From the NCBI RefSeq assembly GCF_006715055.1, contig NZ_VFMN01000001.1:868001-932000 (forward strand): a stretch of 64,000 nt of DNA, read 5' to 3'. The stretch's first letter is position 1; each line of letters opens with the position of its first letter. Under the pieces are notes generated by a model that was not told the DNA's origin, made no database searches, and saw only the letters and a program-made list of their open reading frames with translations. Source of the DNA: Lapillicoccus jejuensis (GTDB lineage: Bacteria > Actinomycetota > Actinomycetes > Actinomycetales > Dermatophilaceae). Both the position numbers and the translations under genes were made by a program. Positions 25,880 to 33,979 of the stretch are shown in pieces.

Positions 25880-27853
25880 TCAGGACGTCGCCGGTGGTGC
25901 GGGACGCACCCAGGTCGCCCGGATCCGCGCCCGGGCGGAGCCGGACAGCTCGCCGTACCGCTGGAGACCGGTCGTGGCCGGCGGGACCTGGGCGAGCGCC
26001 TCGACGAGGACGGTGCGACCGGCGGCGTCGAGGTGCGGCAGCAGGGCGGGCAGCTCGACGTCGCTCTGCGCCCGGAAGTGCGACTCGGCCGTCTCGGCGA
26101 CCAGACCCGCCTGGACGAGGTCGACGCCGTCCGTGGGGCTGACCGTCTGCAGCTGCTCGGTCTGCTGCTGCAGCAGCGCGCACTCGGTCAGGCTCGCCTC
26201 GACGGCGCGGCGGGCGGCCTCGTCGCCGGTGACGAGCGGGAACAGCTCGTGGTGCAGCGCGTCGTGGACGGCGAGCAGCCACAGCGCGGGCCCGAGCGGG
26301 TCGGTGGGCGCCGGGTCGCGCTGCAGCCGGTCGAGGGCGTCGAGGACGCGACGGTGGTCGAGCGCCACCGCGTCGAGGACGGCCGCGTCGTCGGGTGCTC
26401 CTCCGCGCCGCGGGTCGGGGTGCCGGTCCACGTGCGGGTCCGTGCGGTGGTCGTGACGGGGGTCGGGCTGCGGGGGCGGCACGGTCTCCTCCGGGAGGGT
26501 CGTGGCGGCGACGCCGGTCGGCGCCACCGTGTCGAACTGGGGGTCCAGCTGGGGGTCGGGGTCGGCGGCGGTCTCCCGCAGCGGTCGGCGCACCCGCAGC
26601 CGGGGGCCGTTGCGCGGGCGGGTGGGCATGGTCCGCAGCCCGTAGCCGGCGGGGCCGTCGAGGTCGGCCTCCAGGTCGGCCAGCGTGCGGAGCGCGTCGG
26701 CGAGCAGCAGCACGGTGACCGGCTCCCCGGGGCAGCGGTGCCCGTGGGCCGGGTCGCCGCCCCCCTGGGGCACGAGGTCGAAGGGACCGGGCGCCTGCTC
26801 GCGGAAGCGGTCGGGGTCGAGCACGCCGGGGCGCGGGTAGCGACCGGGCAGGTGGTCGGTCCCGTATACGTCGAGCACCAGCCGCTCCCCCCGGTGCAGC
26901 GTCGGGCCGTCGGGGCCGAGCCGTACGTCGCGCCGGGCGATCGCGGCGAGCGCCGGGACGAAGGGGCAGAGCCGGCGCAGCTCGTGGGCGAGGGCGACCC
27001 GGTCGGCGTCGGTGCCCGTGGCGGTCGCCAGCCGGGGCCGCAGGTCCCGGTGCTCGGCCAGGGCCTGTGCCGCGAACGCGACGAACCAGGCGACGGCCAC
27101 GGTCGGGCGCACGAGGTTGAGCAGCTCGACGCCGGCCGTGCGCACGTCGAGCCGCCGGCCCCGCTCGTCGCGCGCGACGGCCAGCCGGCGCACCGGCGTC
27201 AGCGGGGCGTCGTCGGGCAGGGTGCGCGCCGCGAGGATGCTGCGGCGCGCCCACACCTCGCTGCGCCGACGGGCGAGGCGGCGGCGCAGGGCCTGCCGCG
27301 GCCCGAGCGAGCCGAACCCGTCGACGATGCCGGCCAGGTCGCGCGACCAGGCGTCGACGTCGTCGGGGCGCACGCTCGACCCGCACCACTCCAGTGCCCC
27401 GCGCCCCAACGCGGTGACCGCCTCCGTGAACACGTCGTGCCGGGAACCGGCTTCCCAGGACGAGACCGTGCGGCGCCACGCGTCGGCGGTCCGCTGCGCG
27501 AGCGCCGCGACGGAGGAGTGGTCGAGCACCTCGAGGAACACCGCCTTGCGGAAGCGGTGCGGGTCGCCGTCGAGGCCGTGCACGGCCCCGCGTCCGAAGA
27601 GCGGGTGCGCGACGACGGCCGGTACGGCGCCCGTGCGGGCGAAGCGCTCGGTGTCGTAGAAGGTCCGGGCGCCGTCCGCGCCACGGACGACCGCGGCCGG
27701 CCTGCCGAGGAACCGCACCGGCAGCGCCGTCGCGTCCGGCTCGTGCCGCCACGCCGACGCCATCCCCTCGTAGCCACGGAGGGCGAGGAGGAGGGCGAGG
27801 TCGGTGCGCAGGGCGCGGTCGGTCGCGCGGGCGGCACGGGTCGTCAGCGACAT
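25880..27853 (-). CDS. CYP152-like P450 (fatty-acid peroxygenase type) fused to hemerythrin-like domain
   Basis: Fusion of 657 residues. Residues 1-425 are a cytochrome P450: ExxR in HELRRLCPF (E291-R294), heme cysteine in GHRCPGEP (C374) and, in the I helix, NLVRPTVAVAWFVAFAAQAL with the Arg-Pro pair (R249-P250) that in CYP152 enzymes replaces the usual acid/Thr pair and binds the fatty-acid carboxylate. CYP152 enzymes use H2O2 to hydroxylate or decarboxylate fatty acids. A disordered His/Asp/Pro linker (430-488) leads to a hemerythrin-like bundle (490-620) with candidate iron ligands H500, H530, H534, E536, H592 and E600. Such a fusion is not one I know. ATG at 27853; upstream signals are weak. 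Confidence 0.88.
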   Translation of the reverse strand: MSLTTRAARATDRALRTDLALLLALRGYEGMASAWRHEPDATALPVRFLGRPAAVVRGADGARTFYDTERFARTGAVPAVVAHPLFGRGAVHGLDGDPHRFRKAVFLEVLDHSSVAALAQRTADAWRRTVSSWEAGSRHDVFTEAVTALGRGALEWCGSSVRPDDVDAWSRDLAGIVDGFGSLGPRQALRRRLARRRSEVWARRSILAARTLPDDAPLTPVRRLAVARDERGRRLDVRTAGVELLNLVRPTVAVAWFVAFAAQALAEHRDLRPRLATATGTDADRVALAHELRRLCPFVPALAAIARRDVRLGPDGPTLHRGERLVLDVYGTDHLPGRYPRPGVLDPDRFREQAPGPFDLVPQGGGDPAHGHRCPGEPVTVLLLADALRTLADLEADLDGPAGYGLRTMPTRPRNGPRLRVRRPLRETAADPDPQLDPQFDTVAPTGVAATTLPEETVPPPQPDPRHDHRTDPHVDRHPDPRRGGAPDDAAVLDAVALDHRRVLDALDRLQRDPAPTDPLGPALWLLAVHDALHHELFPLVTGDEAARRAVEASLTECALLQQQTEQLQTVSPTDGVDLVQAGLVAETAESHFRAQSDVELPALLPHLDAAGRTVLVEALAQVPPATTGLQRYGELSGSARARIRATWVRPAPPATS

Positions 27854-27903
27854 CGCCGCCCGCTACCCGGGGGCCGCGGCGGCAAACGCCGCCGGCGCTC
27901 CCC

Positions 27904-29598
27904 TCAGGTGCCGAGCAGCCGCTTCGGGTGACGGGGCAGGCGCCGGCGCGCGACGTCGTACGCCGCCACGGCGTCCCGGGCGGCGACGCGCTGCTCGCCG
28001 TCGAGCCGACCGAGGAGGAAGCCGGCCCGGGCCGCCGCGCCGGGGGCCGCGAGCCTCGGGGAGCGCGGTACGGCGGCCAGCAGGTCGCGCACGGCGGCCC
28101 GCGCGACGACGGCGTCCTGGTGCTCGCCCAGGGCCTCCTGCACCGCACGCGCCCGACGGGACAGCCGCGCCGCCCGGCCGCCGAGGACGGGGCGGGCCGC
28201 GTCGGCGGCGTAGCGCAGCCGCTTGGCCTTCTTGCGCGCCTCGTGCAGGGCGGTGTCGCGCCCCGCACCCGGCGCCGTCGCCCCGGCCGCGTCGACGGCC
28301 CGGCCCAGCCGCCGCACGTCGCGCCGGACGAGCCGGGCGACCTCGTGGCGGACCGCCGCCGCGTCGTCGTCCTCGGGACGGGGCGGCACGGCGAGCTCGT
28401 CGAGGGCTGCGAGCAGAGCGCGGTAGCGGGCGGAGGCCAGGGCGCGGTCGACCCGGCGCGCCGCGACGGCGCGTCGCTCGCCCAGGACGTCGTCGACGAG
28501 CCCGGTGACGGCGAGGACGACCGGCCTCGGGTCGCCACCCTCGTCGGTCCCCGCCCGCAGGTCGGCGTGCAGCCGGGTCCGCAGCACCTCGGCGTCGCGG
28601 AGCGCCCCGAGCTCGGCGCCGAGCCAGCGCAGCTCGGCGCCGACGTGGGCGAGGGGGCCGTGCGGGTCGTCGTGGCGGCCGGGATCGAGGGCGGCGCCGT
28701 ACGTGCGCAGGAGCGAGCGCAGCCGGCGCACCGTCGTGCGGAACCGGTGGACCGAGGGACCGTCGGGCCGCTCACGGACGGCGGGGTCGGCCGTCCGCCA
28801 GCGCAGGTCCTCGGCCCGCAGCCGCTCGACGAGGTCGCCGACCCGCAGCGCGGCCAGCTCGTGCGCGGAGCGCGGACGGCCCGTCCACGGCTGCGGCAGC
28901 GGCAGGTCGCCGACGGCCCGCCGCAGCTTCGACGTCGTCGGCGAGTCCGTGGCGCCGGCCCCGCGGAGCGCGGCGACGAGCGCGTCGAGACGCGCGCCGT
29001 CCTCGTCGGCCGCACCCTCCCCGGGCCCGCCCTCCGCGAGCTCGACCTCCCACTCGCGCCAGGTGACGACCTCGGGGTCGTCGCCGTGCCGGGCCCGCTC
29101 GCGGTGCGCCGTCACCGTGTCGTCGGTGAGGGTGGCCCACCGGCGACCGGTCTCGTCGAGCAGCGGCACCGCGACCCGGTGCGTGTCGAGCACGGCGACC
29201 GGGCCGAGCGGCTCGTCGAGCACGAGCGCGGTGACGAGCCGCCGCAGCCCGCGCGGGACGGCCTGCGAGCGCGCCGCGACGGGTTCGTGGTGCTCGTCGC
29301 GGCTCACCAGGCCGTGCGCGCCCCCGCCCCCACCCGCACCGCCGGGCCGGGCGCCGGAGGAGGGGACCTTGAGGTGCCAGCCGGCGTCGTCGCCGCCGGT
29401 GCGGCGGCGCAGCGTCAGGCCGCGCCGCAGCAGCGCCCAGGTCGGCGAGTCGACGTACGTCGCGTGCAGGTCGTGGACGCGGACGCCCCCGCGCCGGGTC
29501 CCCCGGACGGCGTCGAGGTCCGGCAGTACCACCCCGTCGGGCACGGCCAGGGTCAGCTCGCGCTCCAGGATCGCGGTCGGTCGGGCGGCACGGCTCAC
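27904..29598 (-). CDS. CYTH and CHAD domain protein
   Basis: Protein of 564 residues: an N-terminal CYTH tunnel domain (about 8-200; ILERELTLAV, DLHATYVDSPTWALLRRGLTL, WHLKVP) and a C-terminal CHAD helical domain (about 245-560) with the conserved histidine segments SVHRFRTTVRRLRSLL and ALHEARKKAKRLRYAADA. The usual ExExK of CYTH is EREL-T here, the lysine being replaced. CYTH domains bind triphosphates or polyphosphate and CHAD domains bind polyphosphate, so a role in polyphosphate metabolism or storage is likely. The GTG at 29598 has GGAGGAGGA upstream and is preferred over a longer Arg-rich frame. Confidence 0.92.
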   Translation of the reverse strand: MSRAARPTAILERELTLAVPDGVVLPDLDAVRGTRRGGVRVHDLHATYVDSPTWALLRRGLTLRRRTGGDDAGWHLKVPSSGARPGGAGGGGGAHGLVSRDEHHEPVAARSQAVPRGLRRLVTALVLDEPLGPVAVLDTHRVAVPLLDETGRRWATLTDDTVTAHRERARHGDDPEVVTWREWEVELAEGGPGEGAADEDGARLDALVAALRGAGATDSPTTSKLRRAVGDLPLPQPWTGRPRSAHELAALRVGDLVERLRAEDLRWRTADPAVRERPDGPSVHRFRTTVRRLRSLLRTYGAALDPGRHDDPHGPLAHVGAELRWLGAELGALRDAEVLRTRLHADLRAGTDEGGDPRPVVLAVTGLVDDVLGERRAVAARRVDRALASARYRALLAALDELAVPPRPEDDDAAAVRHEVARLVRRDVRRLGRAVDAAGATAPGAGRDTALHEARKKAKRLRYAADAARPVLGGRAARLSRRARAVQEALGEHQDAVVARAAVRDLLAAVPRSPRLAAPGAAARAGFLLGRLDGEQRVAARDAVAAYDVARRRLPRHPKRLLGT

Positions 29599-29741
29599 GG
29601 GTCCTCCTCCTCGCCGGCGCCGCGCGTCGCGGCGCCGTGCAGGACGTCGTACCCCCGGCGGCGACCCCGCCACCCCCCGTCCGCTCCCCGCGCCGCCGGA
29701 CGGGGTGTGCGGGCGGCCGGACCGGGTAGAAGATCGGGGCT

Positions 29742-30860
29742 GTGCCGGCTGAACCCGTGGTGCCCCGAGACCGACCGGGCCCCAGCGCGCCCGAGGGCGG
29801 CCCCCGCGGCGTCGTCGGGTGGTACGCCCACCACGCGGGGTCGGGTCACGTCACCCGGGCCCTCGCCGTCGCCGCCCACACCCGGCACGAGGTCGTCGTC
29901 CTCGGCAGCGCCCGTCGCCCGAGCAGCTGGCCGGCTGAGCGGTGGGTCGCGCTGCCGGACGACGCCGCCCCGCTGGGCGCCGACCCCACGGCCGGGGGCG
30001 CGCTGCACTGGGCGCCCACGGGCCACCCCGGCTTCACGGCCCGGATGCGCCGCTTCGCCGACTGGGTGGTGCGCGTCCGCCCGGTCGCGCTCGTCGTCGA
30101 CGTGTCCGTCGAGGTCGCCCTGCTCGGGCGGCTGCTCGGGGTCCCCGTCGTCGTCACGGTCATGGCCGGCGACCGCTCCGACCGCGCCCACCGGCTGGGG
30201 TACGACGCCGCCACCGCCCTCGTCGCCGCCTGGCCGGCGGCCGTCGGGCCCGCACCGGTGCGCGGCTGGCGGCCGGAGTGGACACCGCGCACGCACTTCA
30301 CCGGGGCCCTGTCCCGGCTCGACGACGTCCGGCCCGGTCCGCCGCCTCGCGCGGCGCACGGCGGCGCGCGCACCGCGCTGCGGCTCGGTGGCGCCGGTGC
30401 GGGGGGCTGGTGGGCCCACGAGCCCGCCCCGGTCGACGGCTGGCGGTGGACCCGGCCCGCCGGCGACGACCCGCGCTCCGTCGCCGACGCGCTCGCCGCC
30501 GCCGACGTCGTCGTCCTGCACGGCGGGCAGAACGCGCTCGCCGAGGTCGCCGCGACCCGGCGCCCGGCCGTCGTCGTGCCCGACGCGCGCCCGCACGACG
30601 AGCAGCGCGCGCTCGCCGACGCCGTCGCCGGGCTCGGGGCGGCCACGGTGCTCGACGACCCGTGGGCGGCCGGGCCGGCGGGCTGGGCGGCCGCTCTCGA
30701 CGACGCCCACCGGCGCGGCGGCGAGGGCTGGGCGGCCTGGTCCGACCGGCGGGGCGCGCGGCGCTACGCCGCCGTCGTCGACGCGGTCGCCGACCAGGGC
30801 GCCGACGAGGGCGCGACCTCGGCGTCGCCGACCCTGCTCGAGGAGCCCGAGGCCTCGTGA
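29742..30860 (+). CDS. MurG-like glycosyltransferase (GT-B fold)
   Basis: Protein of 372 residues with a GT28-like layout. The N-terminal donor loop is YAHHAGSGHVTRALAVAA, matching GxGHxxRxxAxA of MurG-related enzymes, and the C-terminal domain has ADVVVLHGGQNALAEVAATRRPAVVVP, the HGG-x-x-(S/T)xxE nucleotide-sugar site. The GTG start at 29742 lies 19 bp past a weak GGTAGAAG. Its stop overlaps the following GT2 gene by GTGA. Substrate is not known; a surface glycan role is inferred from the cluster that follows. Confidence 0.85.
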   Translation: MPAEPVVPRDRPGPSAPEGGPRGVVGWYAHHAGSGHVTRALAVAAHTRHEVVVLGSARRPSSWPAERWVALPDDAAPLGADPTAGGALHWAPTGHPGFTARMRRFADWVVRVRPVALVVDVSVEVALLGRLLGVPVVVTVMAGDRSDRAHRLGYDAATALVAAWPAAVGPAPVRGWRPEWTPRTHFTGALSRLDDVRPGPPPRAAHGGARTALRLGGAGAGGWWAHEPAPVDGWRWTRPAGDDPRSVADALAAADVVVLHGGQNALAEVAATRRPAVVVPDARPHDEQRALADAVAGLGAATVLDDPWAAGPAGWAAALDDAHRRGGEGWAAWSDRRGARRYAAVVDAVADQGADEGATSASPTLLEEPEAS

Positions 30861-31771
30861 CCGTCGCCGTCCTCGTGCCGGTCCACGGCCGGCACGCCCA
30901 CCTGCGCGGGGTGCTCGCGCGGTTGCCCGACCAGGTCCGCACTCCCGACCTCGTCGTCGTCGCGGCCATGGGCGACCCCGAGGTCGCGGGCGTCGTCGCC
31001 GAGGTGGCGGCGGGGCCGGCCTGGCGGGCGGCCATGCCGACCGTCGTCCCCGAGGTCCTCGACGTCCCCGTCGACGCCCGCGGCCTGCCGCTGGCCCGGG
31101 CCCGCAACACCCTCGCCGCGCACGCGATCGGGCGCGGCGCCGACGTGCTCGTGCTGCTCGACGTCGACTGCCTGCCCTCCCCCGCCCTCGTGGCGTCGTA
31201 CGCCGACGCGGTGGCCGGGCTGCGCGCCGAGCGCGGCGACCGGCCGGTCGTCGCCGCCGGCCCCGTGCACTACCTGCCCCCCGCCCCGCCCGGTGGGTAC
31301 GCCGACGCGGACCTCGCCGCGTCGTCGCCCCACCCCGCGCGCCCGGTGCCGTCCGGCACCCGGGCGCAGGCGGACGACCTCATGCTGCTGTGGTCGCTGT
31401 CGCTCGCCGTCGACGCGAGCTCCTGGCGCGCCGTCGGCGGGTTCGACGAGGCCTACGTCGGCTACGGCGGCGAGGACACCGACTGGGCCATGCGACTCGA
31501 CCGCGCCGGAGGCGAGCTGTGGTGGGTCCGCGACGCCGTCGCCTTCCACCAGCACCACCCGGTCGAGTCACCGCCGGTGCGGCACGTCGACGCGATCGTG
31601 CGCAACGCCAACGTGTTCCACGACCGCTGGGGCTTCTTCCCGATGGGCGGCTGGCTCGAGGCCTTCGCCGAGGCGGGGCTCGCCGAGCTCGACGAGCCCG
31701 TCACGCCGTCAGGTGGTCCTCCGCGGTGGCGCCGGCGAGGATCCGGCGGTACAGGTCGACGTACGCCATGA
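30857..31771 (+). CDS. glycosyltransferase family 2
   Basis: GT-A type enzyme of 304 residues. N-terminal VAVLVPVHGR is the nucleotide-binding strand, LVLLDVDCLPSPALV carries the DxD-like metal motif, and GGFDEAYVGYGGEDTDWAMRL is the acceptor/ED motif typical of galactosyl/GalNAc-type GT2 enzymes. The GTG start overlaps the preceding stop (GTGA, 30857-30860). The last 71 bp overlap, antisense, the end of the convergent GT4 gene, so the C-terminal Arg/Gly tail is probably not conserved. Confidence 0.88.
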   Translation: MTVAVLVPVHGRHAHLRGVLARLPDQVRTPDLVVVAAMGDPEVAGVVAEVAAGPAWRAAMPTVVPEVLDVPVDARGLPLARARNTLAAHAIGRGADVLVLLDVDCLPSPALVASYADAVAGLRAERGDRPVVAAGPVHYLPPAPPGGYADADLAASSPHPARPVPSGTRAQADDLMLLWSLSLAVDASSWRAVGGFDEAYVGYGGEDTDWAMRLDRAGGELWWVRDAVAFHQHHPVESPPVRHVDAIVRNANVFHDRWGFFPMGGWLEAFAEAGLAELDEPVTPSGGPPRWRRRGSGGTGRRTP

Positions 31772-32849
31772 CGGTCCGCTCGATCGACAGGTGCCGGACG
31801 GCGTGCCGACGCACCGTGTGCCGGTCCAGCCGCACGACCCGCGGGACCGCCGCCGCCATCGCCGCGACGTCGTCGGGCGCGACGAGCTCGCCGACGTCCG
31901 GGTCGTGCAGCGCCTCGGCGATCCCGCCGCGGCGGAAGGCGATGACCGGCGTGCCGCAGGCCATCGCCTCGGCGACGACGAGCCCGTACGGCTCGTCCCA
32001 CTGCGGCGTGACCAGCGCCGCCGCGGACCGGCCGACGACCCGCGCCAGCTGCGCCCGGGTGAGGTGACCCAGGTGCAGGACGTCGGGACCCAGGTGCGGC
32101 GCGATCGTCGCGGCGAAGTAGTCGCGGTCGTGGACGGGGCCGGCGAGGACGAGCGGCAGCCCGGCGCGGCGGGCCGCCTCGATGGCCAGGTGCGGCGCCT
32201 TCTCCGGCACGATCCGCCCCGACCAGACCAGCTGCCGTCCGCCGGGGCCGGGCTGCCAGGTGTGCGTGTCGACGCCGTTGGGCACGACGTGCAGGACCTC
32301 CGGGGGCAGGGGCCACTCGGCGGCGATGAAGCCGCTGACCGCGGCGAAGGCGCCGACCCGCCCGGGGGCGGCGTGCACGGCCGACTCCAGCCACGGGGTC
32401 GGCGGCGTGTGCAGGGTGGTGAGCATCGGCACCGGCAGCGTCGGGGCCATGGCGAGGGGCAGGTAGTGCAGGGAGTGGTTGTGCACGAGGTCGAACGAGC
32501 GTCCCATCGGGCCGCCGAGGGCGAGCAGGAGACGCAGGTGACGGTGGTGCTCGGTGAGGAACCCGGCCTCGGGCATGGAGACGTCCCGGCTGGCCGCGGC
32601 GCTCGGCGTCCAGTCCTCGCCCGCGAAGCCGTAGTCCGGGTGCGCCCCGTCGGAGCCGTCGGCGGCGAAGAGGGTCACGTCGTGCCCGTCGTCGCGCAGC
32701 CCGCGCACGAGGTGCCAGACCAGCGACTCCAGGCCACCGGCGAACGGCTCCCGCAGCGGGTGTCTCGAGGGTCCGATGACCGCCAGGCGCAACGGGGACC
32801 GGCCCCATCGCCGCCCGGGCACGGTCTCGGCCGGGGTGACGCGACTCAT
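31701..32849 (-). CDS. glycosyltransferase family 4
   Basis: GT-B enzyme of 382 residues. Motifs are RLAVIGPSRHPLREPFAGGLE (donor-loop glycines), FDLVHNHSLHYLPLA, VSGFIAAEWPLP and, in the C-terminal domain, LVWSGRIVPEKAPHLAIEAA and TPQWDEPYGLVVAEAMACGTPVIA with the EPxGxxxxEA signature that binds the sugar nucleotide. Start at 32849 (MSRVTPAE) is preferred; a start 33 bp upstream has no better ribosome site. It is oriented against the neighbouring GT genes and is divergent from the one at 32918. Confidence 0.9.
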   Translation of the reverse strand: MSRVTPAETVPGRRWGRSPLRLAVIGPSRHPLREPFAGGLESLVWHLVRGLRDDGHDVTLFAADGSDGAHPDYGFAGEDWTPSAAASRDVSMPEAGFLTEHHRHLRLLLALGGPMGRSFDLVHNHSLHYLPLAMAPTLPVPMLTTLHTPPTPWLESAVHAAPGRVGAFAAVSGFIAAEWPLPPEVLHVVPNGVDTHTWQPGPGGRQLVWSGRIVPEKAPHLAIEAARRAGLPLVLAGPVHDRDYFAATIAPHLGPDVLHLGHLTRAQLARVVGRSAAALVTPQWDEPYGLVVAEAMACGTPVIAFRRGGIAEALHDPDVGELVAPDDVAAMAAAVPRVVRLDRHTVRRHAVRHLSIERTVMAYVDLYRRILAGATAEDHLTA

Positions 32850-32917
32850 GGGCGCCCCCCTACCCTCTCTCGGCCCGGACATGCAGGGACCTCCTGCCCC
32901 AGCGGCGGGAGGTCCTC

Positions 32918-33979
32918 GTGAGCACGTTACCGGCAGGAGGGGCCGCCGGTCCGGTGCGGTTGCTCAGCATCCCCGCGCGGCACCCGTACGTCGACGCGGT
33001 GCGCCCCGTCGACGCGCTCGCCGTCCGTCCGCGCCGCACGACGGGGTGGGAGCCGGACCCGGCGCTCGAGCCGGACGGTGTCGGGGGCGAGGACGGGTGG
33101 GGCGCCTTGACCGACGTCGTGCACCTGCACTTCGGCTACGACCACTGCGACGCCGCCACCCTGCGGGCGTGGACGGACGCCGTCCACCGCGCCGGCGTCG
33201 CGCTCGTGGTCACCGTCCACGACCTGCGCAACCCGCACCACGACGAACCGGCCGCGCACGACGCGGCGCTCGGTGTGCTCGTGCCCGCCGCGGACGCCGT
33301 GCTCACCCTCACCCCGGGGGCGGCCGCCGAGATCCGGGCCCGGTTCGGCCGCGAGGCGACCGTGGTGCCGCACCCGGCGCTGGCCGACCCGCGCCGCACC
33401 GAGCACGTGCTCACCGAGGTGGGACTGGTCCTCGTCCCGCTGAAGTCGTTGCGGCGCAACGTCGCCGACCCGGTCGAGGTGCTCGAGGCGGTCGCCGCGG
33501 GGGCGGCCCGCAGCGGGGGGCGGGTGCGCGCCGACCTCCACCCGGGCGTCGAGCGCGACCCCCGGCTGCAGGGGCTGGCCGACCTCGTCCGCCGCGCCCC
33601 GGTGGACGTCGTGCGCCACGAGCGCTACGACGACGACCGGCTCGAGGCGGTGGTGCGCCGGGCCCACGCGACGGTGCTGCCCTACCGCTGGGGCACCCAC
33701 TCCGGGTGGCTCGAGCTGGCCCGGGACCTCGGGACCCGCGTCGTCGCTCCGAGCGGCGGCCACCACCGGGACCAGTCCCCCGACGTCCTCACCTACCGCT
33801 ACGACGAGGCGCACGGCCTCGACGCGGGCTCGCTCGCCGACGCGGTCGCGCTGGCCTGCGCGCAGCCGCCGCCCCCACCGCTGGACCCGGCGTGGCGCGA
33901 CGAGCAGCGCGAGTGGCTGCGCGACCAGCACGCCCGCCTCTACACGAGGGCGCGGGCCGCGGCCCGGGGCGCCCGGTGA
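32918..33979 (+). CDS. glycosyltransferase-like protein (GT-B fold)
   Basis: Protein of 353 residues. VVHLHFGYDH and ALVVTVHDLRNPH are the HxHF and TVHD strands of GT4-type N-domains, and ATVLPYRWGTHSGWLELARDLGTRVVAP replaces the EPxGxxxxEA motif of the C-domain. The catalytic donor site is thus divergent. The GTG start has GGAGG five bases away. Its stop overlaps the next gene by GTGA, so the two are coupled and probably act on the same glycan. Confidence 0.75.
   Translation: MSTLPAGGAAGPVRLLSIPARHPYVDAVRPVDALAVRPRRTTGWEPDPALEPDGVGGEDGWGALTDVVHLHFGYDHCDAATLRAWTDAVHRAGVALVVTVHDLRNPHHDEPAAHDAALGVLVPAADAVLTLTPGAAAEIRARFGREATVVPHPALADPRRTEHVLTEVGLVLVPLKSLRRNVADPVEVLEAVAAGAARSGGRVRADLHPGVERDPRLQGLADLVRRAPVDVVRHERYDDDRLEAVVRRAHATVLPYRWGTHSGWLELARDLGTRVVAPSGGHHRDQSPDVLTYRYDEAHGLDAGSLADAVALACAQPPPPPLDPAWRDEQREWLRDQHARLYTRARAAARGAR

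Noticed and set aside
22383-26456. Plus-strand open frame of 1357 codons opposite the fdh genes
   Set aside because: Antisense shadow of the formate dehydrogenase catalytic subunit; no recognisable domain.
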